DNA of 64,000 nt from Erigeron canadensis (GCF_010389155.1 NC_057768.1:27227966-27291965); one strand, 5' to 3'. Positions 34,488 to 46,894 are shown, counted from the stretch's first letter. Numbers and translations: made by a program. Notes: a model not told the origin generated them from the sequence alone.

Positions 34488-34722
34488 CTACAGTTCACAT
34501 CCAAAATATTTTCAAAAAGCTTTTAAAAGCATTCTCATTACATCATAAATCGGAAAAAAAAAACTACAGTTCACATCCAAAATATTTTCAAAAAGCTTTT
34601 AAAAGCATTCTCATTACATCATAAATCGAAAAAAAAAAACTACAGTTCACATCCAAAATATTTTCAAAAAGCTTTTAAAAGCATTCTCATTACATCATAA
34701 ATCGAAAAAAAAAAAAAAAAAA
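34488..34722. repeat. Three tandem 76-bp repeats
   Basis: Units start CTACAGTTCACATCC at 34488, 34564 and 34640 and are nearly identical, each ending in an A-run that lengthens (about 9, 11, 19). Each contains AAAAAGCTTTTAAAAGC. They lie just downstream of the WD40 gene and may sit near its transcript end. Confidence 0.9.
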
Positions 34723-34949
34723 AGAGTCAAGAACTCAACATCATACTGGCTAGCAACCACTCTACCATGAAATGACATCGGTTTTTTAAGTCCTAGATAT
34801 GCAAACCAAATTAAGCTAGAATAATCGCCAATTCGATCAACACTCACACCCAGAAATATAACCCTGGGCTATTTACTATGTACACAGCAGGTTTATACGA
34901 GTATATATATACCAAATAACTAGCCATAAAAACTTTACTGAAATGTCGA

Positions 34950-37900
34950 CTAAAATATTGCATCCAGGTATCGGTTATGATGTCTTCGGGTGAACTCCAG
35001 AACACTACCATACGTGCGATCTGATATGCCAACAAACAATGCTTCAGTATCCGGGCTAAAAGATATGCCACCTATTTCTCCAAACACATCAATCTCCTGG
35101 CCAGATTCATAATTTGTTTGAGAGTCGAATAAGTGAACGAAGTCTGCTGGCTCTGCCATGGCCATGTATCGACCATCTGCACTGAACCTTATGGCTCTAA
35201 TTGCACCCATTCTACCTTTGAGTACGGCCAAGGATTTGGACGGATTCCTTATGTCCCACAATCTGCAGGTTGTATCTTGGTTCCCTGTTGCCAATATTTG
35301 TCCATTAGGATGCCATGCCGAAGCAAACGCGTAGTCTAAATGCCCTTTCATTTTGTAGATTTCCTGCACAATGACCACATTTAAATCATTTTGGAATTGC
35401 ATAAACTTCTTCCTAATTCCACATACTGATTGGAAGTTTAATTAAAATCAGAGAACAGAACTTACTTTCCCTGATTGAGCATCTGCAAGCAAACATTCTG
35501 TGCTGTCCCCAAGGACAGCTAATAATTTGCCATCAGGACTAACAGATGTATCCTGCATACACGTATAGACGGATAGCTGTAAGAATGCAAGATTTTCAAG
35601 GTGGCAAAATAGGCTGATTAAGGGTGTTGGGTTGCCAGCTTCACATGTAACTTTTGGTCACCACTCTACTTCAGGACATTCATAGACTATGTACTAAATA
35701 CCAAATGAAGTATCAAAGTCATAATCTATTTGTTTAATAAAGCGATTTCAGAAGCGTTTAGATACTCATCCCTTCATATAATCACCCTTGACCCATTAGA
35801 CCCGTTTCATGTTTAAAGAGATTTTTAGTAGTTTGAGAATGACTTAGTCCCAAAAACAGCACTTGGTTAATGGGGTAGGGTTTCGAAACGATATCAAATC
35901 CAGCAAATTAGGCATACTTCAAACCAATCATAGACAACTTGTTTCAAAGGCATTCCCATCCAATATCCATACCCATACATGGCTAAGTAAATGGGTAAAA
36001 GCCACTTCTGCAAACATTCCAAAAATGCAACATATACTCACATTAACAGACCATGGAAACGAGAAGTTATCAATGCAAGCAAAACTCTTCGCATCAAACA
36101 CCCTTATAAGTGCATCATTGTTAGCAGTCATAACCCTCATTGACCCACTGCAAATGCAAAGATCAGTCAACACTATGCTAAAAAGAAGGCATGGAATCTA
36201 CAGATATAAACAGAAATAGACCAACCTTGAACTGTAAGAGATATCAACTGAATTAGTTATGGCATTTTCATCAGTTGCGATTTTTGTGGCAAAGGAAACT
36301 CCAGGTTTGTCCAGATACTATATATACATAGACGTTAGTTAGAGAACCAAAACCACCTTGCTTAAAGACTATAATTTTGAAGGGATTTCAGCTGTACCTT
36401 GCAAATTAGTTCACCATGAAAACCACCAGCAACAATTAAGTTGTCCTTCACAGCCATAGTACTTACTTGTACACAGGACAATGAACGAGAAAAAGATCCA
36501 GGATATTTCTACAAGTGGACCAACAGAGGAGTTGATAAACAAAAGTTCAGGGGAATACGGATACAATTTAGCTTAAGTAAGTGCTTACCAAAGTAGGTAA
36601 TACAGGCATAGCAACATTTATTACTTCCTTGCACCTTTTGAGGAGTGAAGACCAATGCATAACTGAGTAGTTCTGCATAAGGTATAGATCGTGCTTTGAG
36701 GTTGCCCACAAAAGATTCCTCAGCTGGAAGAATGAAAAATTTTAAATTAGGGTTGCAAGTCAGCTGATGAACGGCACTGTAACTATTGTGAAATAGCTAG
36801 ACGGATCAACTATTGAAAACACGTTTTGTCAAACTACGTTGGCTACACATATGAAACCAAAAGGCACATTAATCCTCAACCGAAAATGCCATAATCCAAG
36901 ATAAAGGAAAATAATAAAAAGCTGCCCCTAGAGAAAATTAATCAAGGACATATATGTCTCACTTAGTCTTGAAATGAGACTCGCTAGTTATGAACCGAGT
37001 TTTATTTATTGAGAATACAAATCAACTTTTATATACTAGTAATTGAGAAGGTATGCATTCCCTTAAGTCAATCATGGAGCAATCAAGAGACACTAGAATA
37101 GGTAAGATAGTAAATACAATCAAAGAAACAGAACATCAAATAAATATTAATAGACTTGTGGAGAAAAGTTCAAAAAAAAATAATAATAAAAATAATGCCA
37201 GATGATCCGAAATACACGAGGAAAGAAATGAGGAGAGGTGGAGGAGAATGGATACCATTTTTGACAAACTTAGAATATACAACACCACCCTGCACTTGTG
37301 AAACTATCTAATGCTGTTCCCTTTGATCAATTTATACCGCTTATGACTATCAAAAGTTATTAACAGCAAACAGATATAGCTGAAATCGCAAGCATGGAAC
37401 ATAAAGAGTGCTTTATAGATTTCACCACACAAGATAGTATTTGTAAGAAACAGAAAGACACAGATCTGCTGAATTGCGCATTAATGAAACTAAAACTTGA
37501 TACCAAAAAATTATGGAAGACTAAAGCCCCATCGACAGTGGCTAGCAAGATATATCACATTACGGGTGCTATGAGTTATCCATGTTTTTTGATGCGACAG
37601 TTCTTATACACACACGTAAGGTCCTCAAGGATGAATAAATGTATGAGTTTTACCCAACTTAACTAAGAGCCGGAAAAATATGCCACTTAGTCAGCAAAAA
37701 AATGTTGATAAATAATTACCCAAAAGGTTGTGCTGGTAAATCGGTGAACTAACAACATATAGAAGTACATATTAAATAGATTGAAGGGTGAAAACACACA
37801 TATGGTACACAAATTCGTCAGGCGAGAACGTGAGGAAGGTAGGGTTAATCGCAAAGCCTAAAAATAATAATATAAGATATAGTAATTTCCTCCACCAGGA

Positions 37901-40672
37901 TCCTAAGGAATTATTTACACATAATGCATTTGAAACAAATAAACTAATTGAATCGTGAACACCTCATCTCACTCACATAAAAGGTAACAAAGAGAAGCAT
38001 TTAAGCACCAAGGTCTTATGCAGTTTACTGTAGTACAACTGTACAAGAAATATCAAGCAAGAATATAGCATAGTAATATGAAGGTATTGCTGTTGTTGTG
38101 CATATGTAACATGTAAACATATTAACTATCAAGCTAATCAATAAGCTAGAATACTGGCACAGGAAGCTAGCTTTAGCTCCGCAACCAAGCACTAGAACAT
38201 GAAAAAAATGTCTACATGAGACAAATCCTTCATAAGCGTTAGAATATGTCCCTATCATACCATAGTAAGAGCCGCCTTATCCATAAGCTGCTTCCTATAA
38301 ATGGCACCCTGCTTCTATGGCTGAAACAAAAATGATTTAGCTGTCCCAAACATGCATTGTTAAAGTATAAAGCATAAAAATAGCCAAGAAACAAAACTTA
38401 TTACATAAATCTACCAACCCATTACAGAACTAGTTAAAAAGCAAACTGCGAAGAACAGTTGCACAATTCTAAATAAAGTGGTATATATTCCCATTATAGG
38501 AAGGTTAAATCATTTATGAGGGCATGATGATAACATCAAGTGGGAAAGTTACAGTTTTTGTACAAAATTTTAACACCCTCAAGTGTCCACATCTGCATCC
38601 AAACCTTTGTTAGCAGATCATACAATCAATGAGCATTCCGAAATGCATCTATGACGTAAACAAAATGCATATCTCAGAAAGGCATGTTATACCTCCCCAA
38701 TGCTTCCATATCCATAACATAGCATAAGAAATGGTCAGCTGTTGGGAATCAACTCGCGCAATTACAGAATTGCACCTTCGAAACATAGATCTCGTGAATT
38801 TATTTAAAACTCTCATGACATAAGGGCAATTATTATAATCTGCACAAAAAGGATCTTTGTAAATACAGGACCCAGCTCAACTGAGCCGGGCTAAAGCTAA
38901 TTAAAATGAAGTTCAAAAGCAATCACTTTTCGGCAGTACATTGATATTGATTACTACAGAGACAGTAAGTTGCTACAAACAAGCTAATGTAAGAACTCAC
39001 CTACGACAGTGAGCTTGAGCCAGGCTAAAACTACACATACATTAAAATAAAGATAAAAAACAAGCACTTTTCGCCACTACATCGTTAATAGTGATCACTA
39101 CAACAAGTTAATGTACGAACTGTCTAGGACAGTAAGCCTGAGTAGTACACTAAATAGAAGTTCAAAGCAATTACTTTTTGCAAGTTGCAATTACACTGGA
39201 GTCATAATTACTACATAGACGGTAAGTTGCCAAATGTAAAGACAGTCTAAGGACAATCACTAATGTCATACACACTAAACTGTGGTCTAATGTATCAATG
39301 ACATAAGAAGATTAAACAGCACAAAATATGGTCAAGTGACTAGACACAACCATAATACCGTTGTACCATGTGAGTATGAGTTTCCTACCACTTCCATAGT
39401 GATTAGACAAAGCACACCTACTTATAACAACAAATAAGATGAGTACGGTAGAATAATGAGAAGAAATAGTGTACAGGAAAAGATAAGTCAAGATCTAATG
39501 TAATGCATACTCATACAATGAAGGGAAGAGCTGTAAAAAAATAAAGTTGTGATAGTACTTACACACCTTTTATGGACTATAACAAGAGACTATAGAGCAC
39601 TCCACGCAATTCATAAACAGATAACAAGTGAGTCCCTTAACTTAAAGTAAACTTAGCAAGCAGACAAATTTTATACCTGGAAATGTACGACAGTCGGCTT
39701 GACCAGCCTTGTATTATACTGAAAATCATACAGCGTATGGCCTCTGTCTACTTTCTTGCACTCCTGTCAACATATCATTAGAGGAAACACAAGCTTAGAG
39801 TAGGGTATCACAATGATTATAAAGACAGGGAATCATGAACAAGCCAACCATAAATAAATTACAACTTCGACAGCCAAACACCAAAATTAGATGATAATTA
39901 TCTTTATCAATAGTAACAAAATTTGAAAAAATATCATAAAGTTATCAGTCACAAGAATAAGCTTATCCGTTTCTTTTGAATAATGATGCTTCAAAAAATT
40001 ATTATTCATCAAGTATCTGCAGCTTCTATGTCTACTTGCAAAAATCCATTACATAACAGGCAAAATAGAAAAGTACTGCTTCAACCTATATCTATGTCAA
40101 ATAGCATGACAAGAAGTATAAAACAACTTAACCAGTAACTCAATCAAAGTATCAAACAGACCTTCTCTAAATGTTCCCGAGAGTGCGTAAGGTTTTCATA
40201 ATTTTTGTATTGCTTCAGTCTTGTTTCACGGTACTTGTCTCTAGTAAAGTTGAGCCTCTCCCAAGGAATTCCTTGAATATCTTTTCCATTTCTAGCTTCC
40301 TCGGCCGATGTATCTGCCTTTGGCTGCCTCCAAAAAATAAAATAAAATAAATAATGCTATCTTCATCACCAAAATAGGAACTACATATACTAAGAAAAAA
40401 TCACATTGAAGCTCCAATTACAAATGCTACAAAAAAACGAAGCCAACTATCCAAAAAACATTGTGTTTGATATTGTTGTATATACACAGAGAAAGAACGG
40501 GTACCTTCTCAAAATCGTCTTCAAAATCAGAATCCATTGAATCAACAGCAGCACTTCTACTTGAATGATGGTGGTTGTTATTTTGTTGAAAAGCGGTGTT
40601 CGTAAAGTCATTCATATCATAATATTCATCATCTATCATATACTCAAGTTCTTGATTTTGAAGCTGCGCCAT
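34950..40672 (-). CDS. WD40-repeat protein, C2A9.03-like (9 coding exons)
   Basis: Coding exons, in transcript order: 40672-40505, 40323-40162, 39763-39677, 36723-36589, 36508-36398, 36317-36226, 36147-36042, 35552-35466, 35363-34950. All introns are GT-AG, and the sum is 1362 nt, or 453 residues plus stop, with no frame conflict. The acidic N-terminus (MAQLQNQELEYMIDDEYYDM) and the block WERLNFTRDKYRETRLKQYK are typical of the plant family annotated as uncharacterised WD repeat protein C2A9.03-like. A WD repeat with GH at 323-324 and WD at 352-353 is clear; others are degenerate, as usual in this family, and should fold as a beta-propeller scaffold. The molecular role is not established. Introns are 78-489 bp apart from one of 2953 bp (36724-39676). 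A leader intron and TATA box are listed separately. It looks intact. Confidence 0.93.
38905..39245. repeat. Degenerate tandem repeats in the long WD40 intron
   Basis: Three loose units of about 120-130 bp share AAGCAATCACTTTT, a TACATC/TACATTG block, ATTACTACA and GACAGTAAG blocks. They lie within the 2.95-kb intron, which otherwise shows no bounded transposon. Confidence 0.45.
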
Positions 40673-40678
40673 ATTTTT

Positions 40679-41347
40679 CCTACATATATTAGGCGCTTTA
40701 AAAAAATACAAAGAATCTCACCTTCTACGACAAAAATGGTAGATTCCTCTTTCAAAAATGAAAATAACAACAAAAACAAGTCATAAAAAAACTTCTTTTT
40801 TTTTTTTTTTTAATTTGAAAACTGTTGCAATAATTATCGATTTTATCTATACTTCTATACTACTAACTATATACCTATGTTGAAAAGTTTACAATTTTTG
40901 GACATGCGAAATTACCATTTTATCCTTAGATAATTAACTTACACAATCATTTCATTATCTTTCGCTAGATATTCACTATCCTTCAAAATCAAATATCTTT
41001 GTCTCAATTACTTACACCACTTGACACCGACAACACCATATCACAACTAATGTCATCGCCGCCGCATTGCGTGGTACCATGCTCGTTATTATAATGAACT
41101 TTTGTAACAAAATACCACATCAATCAAACGTACAACATCAGAGTACAAGTTCTCATGCACAGAGTACAATTCGTAAATCCATTAAACAATTAACACAGTC
41201 CACTACAACTAACATAATCGATCACTCCAAATTAACAAAATTAAACTTAATAAAGTTTATTAAACCAAATTTCTATAAAACGTAATACAGATATACATAT
41301 ACGTATATATATGAATAGATATTGATATGTATCTACATATAATTACC
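40679..41347 (-). other. 5'-leader intron of the WD40 gene
   Basis: Minus-strand donor CCG|GTAATT (exon ends at 41347) and acceptor TATATGTAG|GAAAA (exon resumes at 40679) leave only seven leader bases before the ATG at 40672. The splice assignment is inferred; it removes a 64-codon upstream-extended frame. The intron holds the Helitron at 40846-41085. Confidence 0.6.
40846..41085 (+). mobile_element. Non-autonomous Helitron, 240 bp, inside the leader intron
   Basis: Starts A|TCTATACTTCTATACTAC and ends CCGCATTGCGTGGTACCATG, then CTCG (41082-41085) and T. Shares the CACC-rich 3' tract with 23620-23917. It lies antisense to the WD40 gene. Confidence 0.65.
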
Positions 41348-41518
41348 GGTAAATTTTGTGAAGAGTGAGATCGATGTTCAGCAGTGATTGAACGCCGGCG
41401 GAGAGTGATCGGAAAGTTTGATCGGCGGTGAAAATTTAAGAAGTGTGTGTGTGTGTGAGAAACGGTTGAGAGAAATAGAGAGGGAAGAAGTGTCTGGAAA
41501 GGGGGAAAATGTAAAGTA
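41347..41518 (-). other. Non-coding leader exon of the WD40 gene
   Basis: CT-rich on the gene strand with a CA microsatellite (about 41440-41458) and a GC-richer part near the donor. The 5' boundary is estimated as about 30 bases below the TATA box. Confidence 0.5.
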
Positions 41519-41544
41519 GAAATAGTGTAGGGGGGAGTGAAAAA

Positions 41545-41553
41545 TATTTATAG
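41545..41553 (-). promoter_or_regulatory. TATA box of the WD40 gene
   Basis: CTATAAATA on the minus strand, flanked by CTTT and TTTTTCACTCC. It is well placed above the CT-rich leader. Confidence 0.6.
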
Positions 41554-41559
41554 AGAAAG

Positions 41560-42515
41560 AGGGGTGGTGAGTGGTGGGTCTTACTGGTCCCCACAGTTTG
41601 TTTTGTTTGGGTCAGAAAAACGGGTGAATGTCGTGGACCCGTTGTCGTGCTGGACTTACTCACTTTGACCCATAAATCAACCGTATGTTAAATTTTTATA
41701 TACTCCGTAATTTATCCCAAGTGAAACCTGAACGTTACATCGATTTTTTTTTTAACATTATTCATCGTAAATATTACTTATTATAATAAAGGAGTTGTAT
41801 GTGAATATAATTTTTTGTCTTTATCTCCATTTTCAATATAAATATGAGAATTAGCAATTGTAATATAAAATATGGAGTTAGCTGAGTGGTTGTTCTCTAT
41901 GTTTATGGGGTGAAGTTCTCGGGTTTTATTTAGTAATAAAGTATTTGCATTTTAGCCCCTCCTTCTTTTTTCTTTTATTACTTTGTCCCTCATGTTTTCT
42001 TTTTATTACTTCAACCCCCTAATTTTATATAAAATTTTTTTAATGTTTTGTAATTTGTAACATTTTGTTTTTTTTACCTTTATTGTATTTAACATTTTTT
42101 TACAGCTTTTTAAAATGATATAAATTTTTTTAAAAAGCTATACATTTTTTAATTTTCTATTTTTTTTTTTTTGGTTTTTTTGTTGCATTATATATCTTTT
42201 ATATTCTTTTAAACATTTGGTTTTTATACCTTTTTCATATATAACATTTGGTTTTTTTATAACTTCTTCATTTTGTTTTCGTATTCTTTTTTTTTTTCTC
42301 TTTTTTATTTTTTGGTTTAACACATTTTTTTTGTATTTTTAAACTTTTGGTTTTCAATACTTTTGGTCGCCTATAAGTTTGTGGTTTTTTTTAACCCCAC
42401 TCATAAACATAAACGTATTCAAAAACTTATGTCGGCCATCGGGCGGCATGAAATTCCTAGTTATGCAATAAACAAAGTTTTACAACTTTAGCAGAACATT
42501 TATCTACTTATATAT
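41560..42515. other. WD40 upstream region and AT-rich spacer
   Basis: 41570-41690 is GC-richer and probably proximal promoter. A tRNA-like AGTTAGCTGAGTGGTTG block with CTCGGGTTTT follows at 41878-41933 and may be a SINE head. Beyond it, long T-rich runs to about 42400 have no coding sense. Confidence 0.4.
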
Positions 42516-42520
42516 TAAAA

Positions 42521-43094
42521 CTAGTCCTAATACCCGTACGATGTACGGTAGCTATATAAATCCTATCATAAAGAAATTCAAATATGTCTCATACATTAAT
42601 CATGAAAATTGTGGTTAAAGTAAATCGATGATCGAATCTAAATTATAATAAACAGTAATGATATATAGTATATAATATATGTTTAGTTAGAGTTTTGGAT
42701 TTACCTTAAATTTTTACAATTACATCAAAATCAGAATTTATAAGTATAGTGGATGACGGCAAATACCCTTGTGATTTCGGATCGTAAACTCAAATATTTA
42801 AAATCTTCAATTAATAAATTATTAATATAAGTAATAGGAGTTGGAGAATTGAGAAATAGAAAGAAACAACTTTATTAATGAGAAAACGATAAATCAAAAA
42901 AAGTTATAATGTGTTTTGTATCCGTAAGTCAAGAGTTAGAGTATAACTCTAAGTCTAATAAGGAAATTGAATTTATATACAATTAAAATAGCTAAATTAA
43001 TGAATTAAATAAATTAAAAGGACACGTGTCAATTAAGGATTATGTCACGTGTCGTTTTAAGAACATCTCAATCCTGTTTTAGTTTATTGGTAGA
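42521..43094 (-). mobile_element. Non-autonomous Helitron, 574 bp
   Basis: On the minus strand starts A|TCTACCAATAAACTAAAAC and ends with perfect hairpin CCGTAC-ATC-GTACGG (42534-42548), nine bases, CTAG, then T. A homologous copy lies at 58495-59085. No coding frame. Confidence 0.8.
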
Positions 43095-43099
43095 TACGA

Positions 43100-44070
43100 C
43101 ATACAAATATCCTTAGCTTAAAAAAAATAATAATAAAAATAGTATTTTTATAATATTATTAAGAATCAAGCTAATAAATATAGATGTACCTTATGTATAC
43201 GACATACAAATACCCTAGCTTGAATATTTTTAGAAGTTTTAAGAAAATAAGAAAACTAATAAGATAAATATCCTAGTTTAAATAGGTTACATGTGATTAA
43301 AAAAAAGAAATTTATTATATCCGTATTTTTTAAGGAATATGATTAAAAAGACATTTGTTGTTCTAATATTGCGTCACGAGTCTCTCATATAAGGCTACAA
43401 TCCTGTTTTAGTTTATTGGTAGATATCATCGTTTTAATAACTTATTGATCAACCACAGTATATATTTCCTCAAACTGACTTATTCTTTCTATTTTTAACT
43501 TAATTTACATTTTTTTTATCCTAACTAATAATTTCAATATAAGAAATCAATAATAACATCTAATATAAATCCAGTAAAATCATCTTTGTCTTTATTTTGA
43601 TATTTATATATATATATATATATGTATATCTTTTATAGATATTAAAAGAAAACTCTTAAATAAATAAAAAAAAGAAAAATCTATACCCTGCATTGAAGTT
43701 GATTTTCTATTTTTCACCATTAGATCAAAATGCTTACATCATCTTTGACTAGATTTTTAGTCAAATACGTTTTTAGTCCTCCAATTTTCACTCCGAGGGT
43801 TTTTATTTACATGTTTACAAATTTTTGATTTTTTAATGTGATGATGATGATCGATCTTTCATATTCTAATTATGATTTTTTGTAAAAGATTATTAAAATA
43901 CAAGATAAATTTAATGTACAAAATAAATAAGGCAATCAAAAAAATTATTTTTCCTCATTACGGTACATTTTCTCTTCTCTTAGCTTTTTATATCTTTTAA
44001 TTATTATTTTTTCTGCCAGTTTTTATATGTACAAATTTATATACTTCTCACGCGTTTCACACGGGTTATA
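43100..44070. other. AT-rich spacer with Helitron fragments
   Basis: A further 5' end of the TCTACCAATAAACTAAAAC family is at about 43405-43423. A 3'-like end CACACGGGTTATAAACTAG (plus strand) lies at 44058-44076, resembling the end of 2407-3097. Full units between them could not be delimited. Confidence 0.45.
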
Positions 44071-44082
44071 AACTAGTATATA

Positions 44083-44725
44083 GGGGTGAGATTGGGTAGG
44101 TTTTAACCCAAAACCGAACCGAAACTTTTGGTTTTTGAAAACCAAAAGCCATTGGATTTGGTTTTGATTCGCTTCGGTTTCTCGATTCGGTTTTCGGTTT
44201 TGTTTCGGGTTTTTTTTTTTTTAATTTTGCTTTATTATGTAGTGTCAACTAAAAAATGTTTATTATGCAATAAAATTTTTAAAATTTTATAGAAGCTAGA
44301 CTATTAAGTTTTGGTCGTTTATTGTTAATGTCTACCTGCAAAAAACATTGAAAATAATATAACTTATTTGTATGTAAAATTGAACTATTAAGCAGGACTA
44401 GTTGCAAAAACACATTAACTTGACTTTTAACTAGACTTACGTATTCATATTTTACATAATATAATGAAACATTAGTTATGTAAAAGAGCTAAACTAGTAA
44501 TAGATACAAAATGATATAAATACTAAATTAAATAAGAATATATATATATATATTATTCGGTTCAGTTCGGTTTTTGAGTGTCGGTTTTTTTATATGAAAC
44601 CGAAACCGAACAGATCCAATTCGTTCGGTTTTTGAAAACCAAAACCAAACCGATCGGTTTGGTTCGGCTTTCGGTTTTATCGGTTTTTTTTGTTTTCGGT
44701 TTTACGGTTCGGTTTTGCTCACCCC
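44083..44725. mobile_element. hAT-like element of the TAGGGGTGAG family
   Basis: Ends GGGGTGAGATTGGG and, inverted, GGGGTGAGCAAAACCG with ACCGAACC/GGTTCGGT subterminal repeats. TAGTATATA stands on both sides (44074-44082 and 44726-44734), but the TA-repeat context makes the length of the duplication unsure. Related to 21936-24262 and 56443-57046. Confidence 0.7.
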
Positions 44726-44748
44726 TAGTATATATATATATATATATA

Positions 44749-45130
44749 GGGTGACAATCAAATGAGAACCAACTTAAAATGAGAACACTTAAAAACTACA
44801 TTTTGATGCATTGAAAGTCCATAAAACTGACATAGTGCATAACTAATTATCATTATTTAAGTGTTTAACAACACATGGATTCGTCAAAATCGAAAAAAAT
44901 CACGTTTTTTTGTTGGATGCATCATTTTGATAATATGCATCCAAGATGGATGCACAAAACAAAAAACATGATTTTTTCGATTTTGAAGGATCAATGTGTT
45001 GTTAAACATTTAAATAATGATAAATAGTTATACACTATGTTAGTTTTATGGACTTTTAATATATCAAAATGATGTTTTTAAGTGTTTTCACAGTTATTAT
45101 TTTAAGAGTGTTCTCACCGGAGTGTTACCC
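44749..45130. mobile_element. Fold-back MITE, 382 bp, TA-flanked
   Basis: Almost the whole element is a pair of inverted arms of about 180-190 bp. Left end GGGTGACAATCAAATGAG; right end inverted GGGTAACACTCCGGTGAG. TA on both sides fits Tc1/Mariner-type insertion in a TA repeat. No coding frame. Confidence 0.7.
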
Positions 45131-45166
45131 TATATGTTTTTAAGTGTTTTCACCGTTCTTATATTA

Positions 45167-45197
<31 letters not shown>

Positions 45198-45635
45198 AGG
45201 TTATTTTAATGAATTATTAACCATTAAAAATAAGAAGATAACTGTTCAAAATACCCTTAAACTATCAACATTTTTAAAAACTAAAACACATATTCTATCA
45301 AAAATACTCTTAATGAATTAGTATATATAGTAATATTTATTCTTTAAACTATTGAATTAATTACACCATCTCTTTTATATCAGTTACCATTATATCAATA
45401 AACTATCGTACATGTTGTCAACACCTTCGTTATTATTGTCACATCACATGAACATTCCTTAAAACACAGTAATTAACAAACAAGGAAAATGCATAATTGA
45501 AAAGGGGAGTGATATTTGTAATTTTGTACCACATATATAAATTAATTTATCATCCATATGCTTTATTGATTTATATAATATATTTTAAAGAGATTTATGT
45601 CTCAATCAATTTTTTTGGTATCTAGACCATACATA

Positions 45636-45802
45636 CTATTTGCAGCGATAGTCGCTGCAAATATTGTGGGCTCCCTTGTCTGTAATGGTAAATTTGGCAA
45701 AAAAAATAACGGGTCCCCTGTCAGCAATCGCTGCAAATAGTTGGATATAAATAAAAAATACCACTATTTACAACGATAATCGCTATAAATAGTCTGTTTA
45801 AT
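45636..45802. mobile_element. CACTA-like subterminal palindromes (fragment)
   Basis: The palindrome ATTTGCAGCGATAGTCGCTG continues symmetrically at 45640-45662, and related half-sites occur at 45725-45740 and as ATTTACAACGATAATCGC at 45766-45785. Many plant CACTA elements carry such CACTATTTGCAGCGA subterminal arrays. Full ends and the 3-bp duplication are not evident, so it is a remnant. Confidence 0.45.
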
Positions 45803-45809
45803 TACCAAA

Positions 45810-46249
45810 AAAATGGTCAGGATATCAACCACCTATTTTAAAATTTATATTGTGCGATGAATTTATCAATATTCAATATTTATGATATGATTCTATTCCT
45901 CAATTGAAAACTTGTTTGATAGGGTAAACGCCTCACATGCCAAAAAGAAATTGTATATGTAAATTTTGACACGTGGAAGAGAATTATGGTAACCTTCAAA
46001 TAGGTCGTCATTTCACTGACCATACATGTCGACATGGCATTTTAAATGTATCCTAGTTGACAACCTTGGCACCATTCTTTGTAATTGTATACATGTGATT
46101 TCTAGTTTAAAATTTATGTCTTATTATTTTGATCGTTGACACGTGGTACAAACTAATTTTTGTTGAAAATGACTCAAGCCACACAATGGTTGAAGCATTC
46201 CATTAATTTTAGTGTATGTTGGGTGCAAACGTATCATGAATCAACAGGT
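45810..46249. other. Intergenic sequence, no gene seen
   Basis: AT-rich spacer; two GACACGTGG blocks (about 45968 and 46139) contain G-box cores. No gene attached. Confidence 0.4.
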
Positions 46250-46258
46250 TTTATATTA

Positions 46259-46564
46259 AGGATAATGAAATACGAATGTAACCACCTATGACAAATTGAT
46301 TATGTAATGTAGTGATCTACTTGGGTGGCTATGTAATGTATGCACCTATGTTTTTTGGGCTATACTATGTAAAATATGTACGGACCTTACATAGTATAGC
46401 TAAAAAAAATACATAGGTCCTTACATTGATTGACCCAAATAAAAAAGTCCTTACATTATATAGCCAAAAAACCATAGGTGCATACATTACATAGCCACCT
46501 GAGTATGTTACTACATTACATAATCATTTTGTCATAGGTGGTTGCATTTGTATGTCATAATCCC
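46259..46564. mobile_element. Short MULE-type element, 306 bp
   Basis: An exact 9-bp duplication TTTATATTA flanks it (46250-46258 and 46565-46573). Ends AGGATAATGAAATACGAATG and, inverted, GGGATTATGACATACAAATG lead into arms of about 130 bp that match each other. Same family as 22109-23428. Confidence 0.82.
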
Positions 46565-46604
46565 TTTATATTATTAAGTTAATTTGTTTGTGTATTTATT
46601 AGAT

Positions 46605-46894
46605 TTATACCTACACAATACAACGATAGTAGGGATAACAGTGGGGACAACAGTGAAGATGGTGATGAGGTTGACAATGATGGTAAATGTAAAAGTAATT
46701 GATGTTAAAGGTAATTGTAATTATTTTAAATGTTAGGAGACCTATGTTGTAATTTATTTCATTAAGGGTATTATAGATATATTAAATAAAAATGTTTAAA
46801 TTAGTGAATAAGGTGAAAAAAATATTTTTTGTTTTTCAAAAATTTAAGAGCAAAATGGGTTAATTTATTTTATTTGATAGTAATATAGTGTAGA
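46605..46894 (-). mobile_element. Helitron-like remnant
   Basis: On the minus strand starts A|TCTACACTATATTACTATC and runs through family-like sequence to a GTTG/ACC-rich region; the 3' hairpin is decayed. Boundary at 46605 is approximate. Confidence 0.4.

Noticed and set aside
34488..34722. CRISPR-like regular repeats
   Set aside because: These are contiguous 76-bp tandem units without unique spacers in a plant context.
35863..36219. 118-codon plus-strand frame
   Set aside because: It lies antisense across an intron and an exon of the WD40 gene, which joins perfectly on the minus strand.
40673..40711. Upstream in-frame extension of the WD40 N-terminus (extra ATG at 40711)
   Set aside because: It runs into the leader intron; the TATATGTAG acceptor at 40680-40688 and the conserved MAQLQNQELEY start favour the ATG at 40672.
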